From the NCBI GenBank assembly GCA_934132775.1, contig CAKPAA010000014.1:1-46608 (forward strand): 46,608 nucleotides of DNA. Reading direction: 5' to 3'. A program made the position numbers and the translations under genes. Shown here one piece after another: positions 23,577-32,814 of this stretch (its first letter is position 1; each line of letters opens with the position of its first letter). A model generated the notes under the pieces. The model saw nothing but the letters and a program-made list of their open reading frames with translations, was not told where the DNA came from and made no database searches. The stretch comes from an uncultured Clostridia bacterium (GTDB taxonomy: Bacteria > Bacillota > Clostridia > TANB77 > UBA1234).

Positions 23577-23588
23577 TTTTCCTCCAAT

Positions 23589-24014
23589 TTATTCTTTTGA
23601 TAAACCATTAACTACTCCTGCAAGGACACCATTTATAAATGATGGTGATGCTTCATCGCAAAATTGTTTAGCAAGCTCAACAGCCTCATTTATTGAAACT
23701 TTATAAGGAATATCATCTCTATATAAAATCTCATATATTGCAAGTCTTAAAATTGCTAAGTCTGTCTTTCCTATTCTTTCCATTGTCCAGCCTTTTAAAT
23801 ACTTTTCAATCTGTTTATCTAATTCTTCGGTACTTTTTAAAACCCCAAAAGAAACACTTTCTATGTATTTTTTATCATCAGCTGTTACTTCTTCTTTTAA
23901 GTTTTTATCGTTTACTAAGTTATCAATCAACTTCGTTACACTTTCATCTTCATTTTGAAAGCTCGTCGAAAAAACAACCTTAAATGTTAACTCCCTTGCA
24001 AGTTTTCTGCTCAT
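23589..24014 (-). CDS. nusB: Transcription antitermination factor NusB
   Basis: NusB binds boxA RNA with S10 (NusE) in the antitermination complex, chiefly on rRNA operons. The 141-aa all-helical protein has the family start RKLARELTFKVVFSTSFQ and the C-terminal core GWTMERIGKTDLAILRLAIYEILYRDDIPYKVSINEAVELAKQF with FINGVLAG. AGGAGAG lies before the ATG. It sits between the DUF2273 gene and xseA, a common clostridial order. Confidence 0.95.
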   Translation of the reverse strand: MSRKLARELTFKVVFSTSFQNEDESVTKLIDNLVNDKNLKEEVTADDKKYIESVSFGVLKSTEELDKQIEKYLKGWTMERIGKTDLAILRLAIYEILYRDDIPYKVSINEAVELAKQFCDEASPSFINGVLAGVVNGLSKE

Positions 24015-24026
24015 AGATTTTCTCTC

Positions 24027-24233
24027 CTACCATTTTTCTATCAAATTTTTTAATACTTCTTTTACCTTATTTTTATTCTTCTGTATGTATGCACCAAGTA
24101 ATCCAAATCCAACTATAACAGCAATCGTCAATATTGCATCTATTATTCCAAATGCTACAACTATTATTCCTACGATAATTCCTATTATAAAACCACCATA
24201 ATTCAAAAAAAACTTTCCGATTTTTTCTGTCAT
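24027..24233 (-). CDS. DUF2273 small membrane protein
   Basis: The 68-aa protein has two closely spaced hydrophobic helices (FIIGIIVGIIVVAFGIIDAIL and IAVIVGFGLLGAYI) and a basic C-terminal tail (QKNKNKVKEVLKNLIEKW). This is the small protein regularly encoded with Asp23-type and AmaP proteins, where it is thought to sit in the envelope-stress complex at the membrane. GGGGAGA precedes the ATG. It lies 32 bases downstream of amaP and 12 bases upstream of nusB. Confidence 0.85.
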   Translation of the reverse strand: MTEKIGKFFLNYGGFIIGIIVGIIVVAFGIIDAILTIAVIVGFGLLGAYIQKNKNKVKEVLKNLIEKW

Positions 24234-24265
24234 ATCAATCTCCCCTTTCGTAATAATAAAGTTAA

Positions 24266-25015
24266 TTACATATTGTTTCCTGTATCTCCATTAGAATTAG
24301 CATCCTGCACTGTATCGCTCTCTTTCTTTGATGTCTCAAGATTTTGAGTACTAATAACAGAGCTTTCATCACCAGCTATTTTAGATGTTTCAACTGGTGT
24401 ACTATCTAATATGACTTTATTTTCTATATTTTTGTTCACATCAATTTTAGATTGTCCAACTGTTTTTGAATAAGTTCCCTTAACAGGTGCTGTAACAACA
24501 TTTCTAACTTTAACATCTACATTATATACCTTAACACCAGTAATGTTATCGATTTGACTTTTAACTTCCTCTTGGATTTTACTTATAGTTTCTGTTATAT
24601 TTGAGTTTTGATACATTGTAAGACCCATATACAAGTTAATGCCTTTTCCCGTTTTAGTCATAGCTGTTTTTACATCTTTTACATCATTGTAATTAGTAAT
24701 AACATTTTGAGCTATTCCCTCAATTGTTTCTTGTGCTATCTGAATTTTACCGTTTGGAGTGTTAACATATATATTCTTTCTTCTTCCTGACGAAAGTGAT
24801 GAAGAAAAAACTGTTACTTTTAACCCAGCAAGCACAAAAAGAATAGAAACCAATATAGTTGTTAACTTATGTGTTTCACTAAATACGTAATTTGTCAAAA
24901 TGCCGTCTACTACTGCATATTTAACAACACTTGTAGAAACTAATATAACTGAAACTGCTAGTACAATTATAACTAACGAAAATATAAATGAAATAAATTT
25001 ATCTAATGCTCTCAT
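24266..25015 (-). CDS. amaP: Alkaline-shock membrane anchor protein AmaP
   Basis: AmaP tethers Asp23-type proteins to the membrane. The 249-aa protein has two N-terminal membrane helices (FISFIFSLVIIVLAVSVILVS and LTTILVSILFVLAGLKVTVF) followed by a soluble Asp23-like domain (about 85-175, with IAQNVITNYNDVKDVKTAM and ITGVKVYNVDVKVRNV). The C-terminal 70 residues are low-complexity and rich in S, T, N and D. AAGGAAG lies before the ATG. It is between asp23 and the DUF2273 gene, the standard order. Confidence 0.85.
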   Translation of the reverse strand: MRALDKFISFIFSLVIIVLAVSVILVSTSVVKYAVVDGILTNYVFSETHKLTTILVSILFVLAGLKVTVFSSSLSSGRRKNIYVNTPNGKIQIAQETIEGIAQNVITNYNDVKDVKTAMTKTGKGINLYMGLTMYQNSNITETISKIQEEVKSQIDNITGVKVYNVDVKVRNVVTAPVKGTYSKTVGQSKIDVNKNIENKVILDSTPVETSKIAGDESSVISTQNLETSKKESDTVQDANSNGDTGNNM

Positions 25016-25114
25016 CTAAATCTTCCTTTCTTTTTATAAATCTATTTTTGAAATCAATTTTTAAATTTCTATCTTGATTCATATTGCATAATCTTGATTT
25101 ATTTTCATAATGCT

Positions 25115-25137
25115 TTCTTCCCCATTATGGGGAAGAA
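25115..25137. other. Perfect 9-bp hairpin between asp23 and amaP
   Basis: TTCTTCCCC, five bases, GGGGAAGAA: a GC-rich perfect stem in an AT-rich 146-base gap. No U-run follows on the minus strand (AAAGCATT), so it is not a plain terminator; it may be a processing or stability element that sets different levels of asp23 and amaP. Confidence 0.6.
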
Positions 25138-25161
25138 TATTACATTAACCTATACTATTGC

Positions 25162-25611
25162 TTATTCAGCCTGCTCTTCGCTTGCTTCCTTTTGGGGCTC
25201 TTCTTTTATTTCTTTTGGCAAATTAACACCTTGAACGTGTATATTGACTTCTAGCACTTTTAAACCTGTCATATTTTCAACTGATGTTTTGACTCTATTT
25301 TGAATTTCCCAAGCTATATCTGGAATTCTGCAACCATATTCAACTATTATAAATAAATCTATTGTTGCATCTTTCTCTCCAACTTGAACTTTTACTCCCT
25401 TTGAAAAGCTCTTCTTACCAAGCATTTCAGAAATTCCCTCAACAAATCCTCCGTTCATTCCATAAACGCCTTTAACCTCTGAAGCTGCAATTCCTGCAAT
25501 CTTTGCAACAACTTCCTCTGCAATTTTAATTCCATTTACTTCTGTTTCAGCAAGTTGCTCATTTGGTTTTACTTCTTGCTCATTTTCAATATTTTTCTTT
25601 TCTTCATCCAT
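25162..25611 (-). CDS. Asp23/Gls24 family envelope stress protein
   Basis: Small cytosolic protein of the Asp23 family that forms assemblies under the membrane with AmaP. In the 149-aa protein the domain core covers about 25-125: IAEEVVAKIAGIAASEVKGVYGM, VQVGEKDATIDLFIIVEYGCRIPDIAWEIQNRVKTSVENMTGLKVLEVNIHVQGVN is spread over the conserved strands and helices; both ends are acidic tails rich in E and Q. AAGGAGG lies before the ATG. First gene of the asp23-amaP-DUF2273-nusB-xseAB group, 70 bases after fmt. Confidence 0.92.
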   Translation of the reverse strand: MDEEKKNIENEQEVKPNEQLAETEVNGIKIAEEVVAKIAGIAASEVKGVYGMNGGFVEGISEMLGKKSFSKGVKVQVGEKDATIDLFIIVEYGCRIPDIAWEIQNRVKTSVENMTGLKVLEVNIHVQGVNLPKEIKEEPQKEASEEQAE

Positions 25612-25681
25612 ATTAAAGCCTCCTTAAATATAAAATTATTTTTCAAGAAATTTTCTTGTTTCTACTCTTGCTTAATGATAA

Positions 25682-26602
25682 TCAAAAGCTATGTCCTCTC
25701 AAATAATCTTTTGCAGACATTCTTTTTAAATTTGGCATTTGCAATTCTGTTATTTCAAGCACACCATCACCAGTTTTTATAAATAGACCTTCTTTTGAAT
25801 TTGCAACAATTATATCGCCTGGCATAGTATCTTTATATGCAATTCGATCTGAGCATTCTGCTTTCCAAATCTTCATCTTTACATCATCTTTCATAATTGT
25901 ATATGCTCCCGGCATTGGATTAAATCCTCTAATTAAATTTCTAATCTCCCTAGAAGACTTGTTCCAGTCTATCTTGCCCATTTCTTTTTCAATCATCGGT
26001 GCTAGTGTAAATTCATCAGGTTGTTTTTCTCTTTTTACTGTGCCATCTGCAATTTTTTCCAAAGTTTCTATAATTGCCTTTCCACCAACAAGTTTCATCT
26101 TTTCATATAAAGTTCCATAAGTATCATCATCGTTTATTCTAACTTCAAACTTTTCTATCATATCGCCAGTATCCATTCCAGCATCCATATACATTGTTGT
26201 TATTCCAGTTACTTCATCGCCATTTATAACAGACCACTGAATTGGTGCAGCGCCTCTATACTTTGGAAGTAGTGAACCGTGAACATTTATTGAACCATAC
26301 TTTGGAATATCAAGCACTTCCTGAGACAAAATCTGTCCAAAAGCAACAACGACAATAACGTCAGGTTTCAAACTTTTTAATTTTTCAATTAACTCTCTAT
26401 CTTTTCTAATTCTTTCCGTTTGATAAACTGTAAGGCCTTGACTAATTGCATATTCCTTAACTGGTGTTGGTTGTACATTCATTCCTCTTCCAGCTTTTCT
26501 ATCAGGCTGTGAAACAACTGCTAATATATTATGCCCACTTTCATATATTTTTTTCAAAGATTCAACTGCAAAATCGGGTGTTCCCATAAAAACAATATTC
26601 AT
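25682..26602 (-). CDS. fmt: Methionyl-tRNA formyltransferase
   Basis: Formylates Met-tRNA(fMet) with 10-formyl-THF for translation initiation. The 306-aa protein has the N-terminal formyltransferase domain with FMGTPDFAVESLKKI, VVVAFGQILSQEVLDIPKYGSINVHGSLLPKYRGAAPIQWSVI (catalytic N and H) and a DTGDM motif, then a C-terminal OB-like domain from about 205 with RGFNPMPGAYT. The ATG follows the def stop by two bases, a tight def-fmt pair with coupled translation. The upstream GGAGG lies inside the end of def. Confidence 0.97.
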   Translation of the reverse strand: MNIVFMGTPDFAVESLKKIYESGHNILAVVSQPDRKAGRGMNVQPTPVKEYAISQGLTVYQTERIRKDRELIEKLKSLKPDVIVVVAFGQILSQEVLDIPKYGSINVHGSLLPKYRGAAPIQWSVINGDEVTGITTMYMDAGMDTGDMIEKFEVRINDDDTYGTLYEKMKLVGGKAIIETLEKIADGTVKREKQPDEFTLAPMIEKEMGKIDWNKSSREIRNLIRGFNPMPGAYTIMKDDVKMKIWKAECSDRIAYKDTMPGDIIVANSKEGLFIKTGDGVLEITELQMPNLKRMSAKDYLRGHSF

Positions 26603-26604
26603 TA

Positions 26605-27090
26605 TTATTCTTCATCCTCCGCATCGGCATCAAATAACTCTGTTGCCTTATCTATAAATAAAATTCCATCTAAGTGATCTATTTCGTGACATAAACATAT
26701 AGCTAACAAATCTTTTGCCTTAATAACCACTTTCTTACCCTCTTCATTTAAAGCTTCAACTGTAACTTCCTTAGGTCTTGTAACATCACCTAGTAAGCCT
26801 GGTACACTTAGGCATCCCTCTCTACAAACCTGAGAGCCTTTTGATTTAGTTATGACTGGATTTATAAGTTTATATGGTCCCTCACCACCTTCATCACTTA
26901 AATCTACTATTATAACTCTTTTCAAAACACCAACTTGTGGTGCTGCAATACCAATTCCGTCATTAGATGACTTTAATGTGTCATACATATCTTCTATAAG
27001 CTGTTTTACCTTGTCGTCAATATTCTCAATAACTCTTGATTTTTTTCTAAGTAAAGGGTCTCCAACTTCCCTTATTTGTCTTTGTGCCAT
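26605..27090 (-). CDS. def: Peptide deformylase
   Basis: Metalloenzyme that removes the formyl group from nascent proteins. The 161-aa protein shows all three motifs: GIGIAAPQVGV, EGCLSVPG with the metal cysteine, and CHEIDHLDGILF with the two metal histidines and catalytic glutamate. The chosen ATG (27090) stands nine bases from AAAGGA; the two in-frame starts before it overlap that site. It lies between priA and fmt, in the common priA-def-fmt order. Confidence 0.96.
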   Translation of the reverse strand: MAQRQIREVGDPLLRKKSRVIENIDDKVKQLIEDMYDTLKSSNDGIGIAAPQVGVLKRVIIVDLSDEGGEGPYKLINPVITKSKGSQVCREGCLSVPGLLGDVTRPKEVTVEALNEEGKKVVIKAKDLLAICLCHEIDHLDGILFIDKATELFDADAEDEE

Positions 27091-27116
27091 TTTGCTCATT
27101 CCTTTCACTATAAACT

Positions 27117-29292
27117 CTATAACATATTGTTAGGGTTTACATCCACACTTACTTTCACATCATTGCTTTTAACTTTATAAAATTCCGAAACAAGTGAGTG
27201 AAAATCTTTTAATTTGTCATAATCCAAGTTTTCTTTAATAAGAATTCTCCATCTATACTCATTATTTATCTTGCTTATTGGTGCTGGAACAGGAAGATAT
27301 GCATTAAACTTAGTATGTAATATGTCAAATAACTTTGATGCTTCTTTTTTAACTAGTTCTTCATCAGCACCACTTATAATCGAGACTATTATATCGCAAA
27401 AAGGTGGATAATTCAACTTTTCTCGAACATTTATTTCTAAATTGTAGAACTTTGTATAATTTTGTTCTTTTGCAGCATTTATACTAAATTCATCAGGCAT
27501 ATACGTTTGAATAATAGCTGTACCTTTCTTTTCGCCTCTTCCCGCTCTTCCTGCCATTTGAGTTAACAATTGAAACGTCCTTTCATTGGCTCTGTAATCC
27601 CCTATGTTTAAAGCACTATCTGCTGCTAAAATTCCAACCAACGTTACATTACTAAAATCGTGTCCTTTTGCAATCATTTGTGTTCCAAGCAAAATATCAA
27701 TTTTTTCATTCTTAAACTTGTTAAGAATTTTTTCGTGCCCACCCTTAATTCTAGTTGTATCAACATCCATTCTTATAACACTTGCTTCTGGAAAATATTT
27801 TTTTATTTCCTGTTCAATTTTTTGTGTGCCATTGCCAAAGTATCTAATATTCTTGCTACCACATTCAGGGCAAATATTCACAACATCTTTCGTCTTGCCA
27901 CAATAATGGCAAATAAGTTTATTTAAATCCATATGATACGTCATAGAAACGTCGCAATCTTCACATTTTACAACATATCCACAGTCTCTACACATTATAA
28001 ACGTTGAGTAACCTCTTCTATTTAGGAAAAGCATAATCTGCTCTTTGTTTTTTATTGCTTCTTTCATAGAATAATACAGTTTTCTGCTAAACACGGTCCT
28101 ATTTCCACTTGCAAGCTCCTCTCTCATATCGACAATTTCAATATTAGGAAGCCCAAATTTTGAAATTCTATTTTCAAGTTTTAATAAGTTTATATCTCCA
28201 TTTAAAGCACTATAATATGTTCTAATATCAGGAGTTGCAGATCCCAAAACTAATGGAACATTTTCGCACAAAGCAATGTAGTTAGCGACCTCTTTTGCAT
28301 CATATTTAGGCAACGTTTCAGACTTATAAGAACTATCGTGTTCCTCATCTATTATTATTATTCCTACATTTTCAAGTGGTGCAAATATGGCAGACCTAGC
28401 TCCTATAACAATTCTACAATTATTAGATTTAATCTTTTGCCATTCATCATATCTCTCTCCAAGTGAAAGCCCACTATGAAGTATCGCTACAACTTCGCCA
28501 AACCTAGCTAAAAATCTATCTGTAATTTGTGGTGTAAGTGATATTTCTGGAACTAAAACAATGGCATTTTTTCCGGCATTTAAAACTTTTTCAATAAGTC
28601 GTAAATATACTTCTGTTTTTCCACTTCCAGTAACCCCATATATCAAATTTTTACTATACTCTTCTATATCAATACTCTTTACAACTTGTTCTTGTTCCTC
28701 AGTTAGCACTGGTTTTTCTTTTTTATCAATTTTCTTATTCCAAAACGGATTTCTAGATACTTCAACATCTCTAATCTCAATAATTTTATTCTTTTCTAAG
28801 GTCTTCAATATTGCATCTGAAACATCAAGAATATCTTTCAAAACAGCTTTCTGTGAACTTCCATTATCTTTTAAAAATTCAACAATCTTTTTATGCTTGT
28901 CCGACTTTATTTTTGAAAAGTCTGCTGTATCAAGCAATGAAACATATTTTTCAGTTTTTGCTTTTACTTTTTCAACATTGGTAGTAGTTCCTGGTGGCAC
29001 TAAAAGCCTAATAGCATCAGCTAATGTGCAAAAATATTTTTCACTTATCCACTTAGCAAGCATAAGCTTCTTTTCATCAAAAACTCTATCAATAATTTTA
29101 ACTATATTTTTGCACTTATATTCAGAGCTTTCCTTTAAATTTACAACATAACCAACCTCATAAATCTTTCTTGCTCCAAATGGAATAAGTACCCTCATAC
29201 CGCAAAGCGACGTCCAGATTATCTGGTACGCCGTAGTCAAATATTCTATTTAATTCATTTGCCTTAGAATTAACTATTACCTCTGCGATCAT
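27117..29292 (-). CDS. priA: Primosomal replication helicase PriA, frameshifted near the N-terminus as sequenced
   Basis: PriA restarts stalled replication forks. From 29240 down the frame encodes the DNA-binding domain, Walker A GVTGSGKTEVY, DEEHD, the zinc-binding cysteines (CRDCGYVVKCEDC, CHYCGK, CPECGS) and helicase motifs GTQMIAKGHDF and QMAGRAGRG. The family's first residues are missing from that frame. They occur upstream in another frame: ATG 29292 (with AGAGG before it) gives MIAEVIVNSKANELNRIFDY and then PDNLDV, before running to a TGA at 29160-29158. One surplus base around 29195-29215 would explain it, for example a C in TTGCGG. This may be a sequencing or assembly error, or a true mutation; with that base removed the protein would be about 724 aa, normal for PriA. 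Confidence 0.85.
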
Positions 29293-29310
29293 ATTTTCCT
29301 CTTTTCGTTT

Positions 29311-30564
29311 TTAGAAAATTTTAATTACATCTCCAACTGTTACAACAATTGCAAAAATTATTATTAAAGCAAAACCTGCAAGAATTAAGCCTTGTTCAAC
29401 AGACTCTTTAAGTGGTTTTCTTCTGATACCCTCTATAATTAAAAGCAATATTCTACCACCATCAAGTGCCGGAATTGGCATTAAATTAAATATTCCTAGA
29501 CTTAAACTTATAGCAGACATCAAATAGAAAAAGTCTCTCCAAGCCTTTGTGCTAGTTATTTCAGAAGCAATTCCAACTGGTCCCATAACTTCAACATTTT
29601 CTGTTTTACCAGTAAATATCTGTCCAATTCCTTCTATTGTAGCTCTAAAATAATATCCAGTTTCATTTAAAGCATAGCCAATACCGCCAAAAAATCCCGG
29701 ATGTATCTCTTCACATAAAAGAGAAAAATATCTTCCAGTATTTGAGCCAGTAACTCCTTTTAGCACTAGCTTTTCTTCTCCTCTTGTGACTTCAAGTTCA
29801 ATATCTGACTCAACTATATCCTTAATAAATTTAGAAACTTCCTCCGAATTAGAAAGTTCCACTCCATTAACTGCTTCAATAACATCTCCAACTTCTACTC
29901 CCGCTTTGTCTGCTGGCGAGCCTTTGTAAACATATACAACTTCTCTATTCTGTCCAAACGCTATTCCGAAAAAGCCACGAGTTTCATATGGTACCTTTAC
30001 TGGTACGTCTATTTTCTCTCCATCACGTTCAACAGTAAACTTCATATCATCACTTTTAGAATCAACAATTTTCTCTTCAATTTCTCTCATTGTACTAACG
30101 TTCTTACCATCAATACTTAGGATTTTATCTCCAACACAAATTCCAGAATTGTATAATGCTCCGCCATCCATTTGAGTAACAACAGTTGTATAATATGAAT
30201 TTGAAGCACTACATATAAAGAAATAAACTACAAGTGCAAAAATAATATTAACTAGTGCACCAGCTGCCACAATTGCAATTCTCTGCCATACATTCTTTTT
30301 ATTAAAAGCTCCCTCTGCATCTGAGCGTTCTTCTTCGCCTTCCATCTGCACAAAACCACCAAACGGAATAAGTCTAAGTGTATACTCGGTTCCTTTTGAA
30401 GTCTTTGAAAATAGTTTTGGACCAAATCCAATTGAAAATTTATTTACAGTAACCTTGCAAAGCTTTGCAACAGTAAAATGTCCCAATTCGTGAATTGTAA
30501 TCAAAGTTCCTAAAACAACTACTATCTTTATAAAACCAATTATCCAAACTAATATTGTATTCAT
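29311..30564 (-). CDS. rseP: RIP metalloprotease RseP (site-2 protease)
   Basis: Intramembrane zinc protease that cleaves anti-sigma factors and leftover signal peptides. The 417-aa protein has a first membrane helix with HELGH (25-29), a second helix near 95-117, a PDZ domain (about 175-260, VVYVYKGSPADKAGVEVGDVI), and C-terminal helices with NLMPIPALDGGRIL, which supplies the third zinc ligand. AAGGAG lies before the ATG. It is 17 bases downstream of cdsA; dxr, which usually stands between these two, is not here. Confidence 0.95.
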   Translation of the reverse strand: MNTILVWIIGFIKIVVVLGTLITIHELGHFTVAKLCKVTVNKFSIGFGPKLFSKTSKGTEYTLRLIPFGGFVQMEGEEERSDAEGAFNKKNVWQRIAIVAAGALVNIIFALVVYFFICSASNSYYTTVVTQMDGGALYNSGICVGDKILSIDGKNVSTMREIEEKIVDSKSDDMKFTVERDGEKIDVPVKVPYETRGFFGIAFGQNREVVYVYKGSPADKAGVEVGDVIEAVNGVELSNSEEVSKFIKDIVESDIELEVTRGEEKLVLKGVTGSNTGRYFSLLCEEIHPGFFGGIGYALNETGYYFRATIEGIGQIFTGKTENVEVMGPVGIASEITSTKAWRDFFYLMSAISLSLGIFNLMPIPALDGGRILLLIIEGIRRKPLKESVEQGLILAGFALIIIFAIVVTVGDVIKIF

Positions 30565-30581
30565 TTTTCACTCCTTAAACT

Positions 30582-31385
30582 CTAAATCAAAAATTGAAAA
30601 AGTACATAAATAAACGGTGAAATCATAATAACACTATCAAATCTATCAAGTATGCCTCCGTGCCCTGGCATTATTGTTCCAAAATCTTTCTCATCGCAAT
30701 ATCTTTTAATTGAAGAAGCTGCTAAATCGCCAATTTGAGATATCACACTAACTAAAATCCCAACAACAGTCATAACAAAGCAGTTAATTTCTAATCCTAT
30801 ACTGTTTAAATAACAAGTATATCCATAATAAAATAATGCACATCCAACAATTCCACCGATGCAACCTTCAATAGACTTCTTAGGACTAATCTCAGAAAAT
30901 TTATGTTTTCCAAATTTACAACCTACTAAGTATGCAAATGAATCTGTAACCCAAGCTCCTGCAAGAATATACCAAACATAGTAATGGCCATTCGTTAAAT
31001 GATAGGTAAATGGAATGAAACTAAGAAGTAATGAAACATAAACAATTCCAAGTAAGGTAACAGCAATATCTATGATATTAAATTTGTTTTTCGTAAATAT
31101 AGATTTACAAAACAAAATAAAAAGCAAGAGTGGCAAAGCAACAAATAAAATAGCCTTGGTAATTTCACTATCTAAATACCCAATAGAAAGAATGCCCAAC
31201 GTTGCTATGTACCCAAGTGTCTCAAAAGGTTTAATAGACTTTACTTTAAAAGCACTATAAAACTCATTAAGTCCAATTATTGCTACTATCGTAACTGCTA
31301 AATTTATTACAAACTGATTTTGAGAAACAAAAACCAAAGCCAGAATCAAAATTCCAACGGCAGTTGTTATTAAACGTTTTGCCAT
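30582..31385 (-). CDS. cdsA: Phosphatidate cytidylyltransferase
   Basis: Makes CDP-diacylglycerol, the precursor of acidic phospholipids, in the membrane. The 267-aa protein has seven to eight membrane helices and the C-terminal signature: CKFGKHKFSEISPKKSIEG, then SQIGDLAASSIKRYCDEKDFGTIMPGHGGILDRFDSV. GAGGAGG lies before the ATG. Between uppS and rseP. Confidence 0.96.
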   Translation of the reverse strand: MAKRLITTAVGILILALVFVSQNQFVINLAVTIVAIIGLNEFYSAFKVKSIKPFETLGYIATLGILSIGYLDSEITKAILFVALPLLLFILFCKSIFTKNKFNIIDIAVTLLGIVYVSLLLSFIPFTYHLTNGHYYVWYILAGAWVTDSFAYLVGCKFGKHKFSEISPKKSIEGCIGGIVGCALFYYGYTCYLNSIGLEINCFVMTVVGILVSVISQIGDLAASSIKRYCDEKDFGTIMPGHGGILDRFDSVIMISPFIYVLFQFLI

Positions 31386-31409
31386 AATTTCCTCCTCATA
31401 TTATTAAAT

Positions 31410-32117
31410 TTATTTGCCAAAATTTCTTTTTCTATTATTAAATTCTTCGATAGCTTTGTCTAATTCATTTTCATTAAAATCAGGCCATAGCGTATCTACA
31501 AAATATAGTTCAGAGTAAGAACATTGCCATAGTAAAAAGCCACTAAGTCTTTTCTCTCCGCCAGGTCTAATAAACAAATCTGGATAAGGAGTCTCGCCAG
31601 TCCTTAAATATTTAGCAAACATCTCCTCAGATAAATCATCTTTATTTATTTCACCAGATAATATCTTATCTGAAATTATCTTTGCTGCATTAACAATCTC
31701 TTCTCTGCCACCATAATTTATACACAAATTAAGTGTTAATCCAGTATTATTCTTAGTCTTTTTCTCTATTTTTATTATACTTTCTTGTAAATTTTTAGGT
31801 AATCTACTTATATCTCCCACTAATTTAATAATAGCATTTGAATTTTTAAATTTCTTTTCAAAAGAATTTATGTACTCTGCCATCAGCTTCATAAGATAGC
31901 CAACTTCCTCTTCTGTTCTCTTCCAGTTTTCTGTTGAAAAAGCATAAACTGTAAGATACTTAACGCCAATCTTTGAACAATATGTTGCAATACGTTCTAA
32001 ATTATCTGCTCCCTCGGTATGCCCTTGAAGGGTTGGTAGCCCTCTCTTTTTAGCCCATCTTCTATTTCCATCCAAGATAATGGCTATATGATTAGGCACC
32101 TTAATATTTTTAACCAT
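31410..32117 (-). CDS. uppS: Isoprenyl transferase (undecaprenyl diphosphate synthase type)
   Basis: Builds the C55 carrier lipid for peptidoglycan and surface glycans from FPP and IPP. The 235-aa protein has HIAIILDGNRRWAKKRGLP with the catalytic Asp, GHTEGADNLE, TVYAFSTENWKRTEEEV, LNYGG-like NYGGREEIV and RPGGEKRLSGFLLWQCSYSELYF. AGGGGA lies before the ATG. It is 96 bases downstream of frr, in the conserved frr-uppS-cdsA order, and it supplies the carrier the glycan cassette upstream would need. Confidence 0.96.
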   Translation of the reverse strand: MVKNIKVPNHIAIILDGNRRWAKKRGLPTLQGHTEGADNLERIATYCSKIGVKYLTVYAFSTENWKRTEEEVGYLMKLMAEYINSFEKKFKNSNAIIKLVGDISRLPKNLQESIIKIEKKTKNNTGLTLNLCINYGGREEIVNAAKIISDKILSGEINKDDLSEEMFAKYLRTGETPYPDLFIRPGGEKRLSGFLLWQCSYSELYFVDTLWPDFNENELDKAIEEFNNRKRNFGK

Positions 32118-32213
32118 AGATTATCCCCCTAAATATAAAACTGAATTTTAACAACTCAAACTTTGAGAGCTTTTACTTTAAAAAAGCTCTCAAATAATAT
32201 CTTTATCTCCGAA

Positions 32214-32759
32214 CTAAACTGACATAACTTCTTTTTCTTTTTCAGCACAAGTGCTATCAACTTTTGCAATATACTTGTCTGTTAACTTTTGAATTTGTTC
32301 TTCAGCGTTTCTCAAATCATCTTCGGTTATTTCGCTATTCTTTTGTTTTGCCTTAAACTCTTCGATACCATCTCTTCTTATGCTTCTTATAGCAACTTTA
32401 TTTTCCTCAGCATATTTTTTAATTTCTTTAACTAATTCTTTTCTTCTTTCCTCTGTTAGCTCAGGGAAAACAAGTCTAATTATTTTTCCATCATTAGTTG
32501 GATTTAGTCCTAAATCAGATTTTTGAATCTCTTTTTCAATCTCTTTTAAAAGTGAAGAATCCCAAGGTTGAATTGTAATCATTCTTGCTTCCGGCACCAT
32601 TATATTAGCTACTTGGTTAATTGGAGTCATAGCCCCATAATAGCTAACTTGTATCTTATCTAAAACCTTTGGATTAGCTCTACCAGCTCTGATTTCTCCC
32701 AATCTGTTTTCTAATGCCTCAATGGCTTTTTTCATTTTTTCTTCAATATGACTATACAT
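32214..32759 (-). CDS. frr: Ribosome recycling factor
   Basis: Splits post-termination ribosomes together with EF-G. The 181-aa protein has the triple-helix core with ALENRLGEIRAGRANPKVLDKIQVSYYGAMTPINQVANI and the conserved DLGLNPTNDGKIIRLVFPELTEERRKELVK stretch. Start: ATG 32759 is preceded by AAGGAGAGAATAAG; the in-frame ATG 18 bases upstream overlaps this site. It lies 55 bases after pyrH. Confidence 0.97.
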   Translation of the reverse strand: MYSHIEEKMKKAIEALENRLGEIRAGRANPKVLDKIQVSYYGAMTPINQVANIMVPEARMITIQPWDSSLLKEIEKEIQKSDLGLNPTNDGKIIRLVFPELTEERRKELVKEIKKYAEENKVAIRSIRRDGIEEFKAKQKNSEITEDDLRNAEEQIQKLTDKYIAKVDSTCAEKEKEVMSV

Positions 32760-32814
32760 TCTTATTCTCTCCTTCATAAATTATATCTTTATTTAAATTA
32801 AAATCTAAAACAAA

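Noticed and set aside
28561..29151. Plus-strand ORF of 196 aa opposite priA
   Set aside because: Antisense shadow of priA with no ribosome binding site or recognisable motif.
29190..29220. Programmed +1 frameshift in priA, suggested by CTTTG near the switch, as in prfB
   Set aside because: The zero frame has no stop at the slip site and no spaced Shine-Dalgarno stimulator; an indel is simpler.
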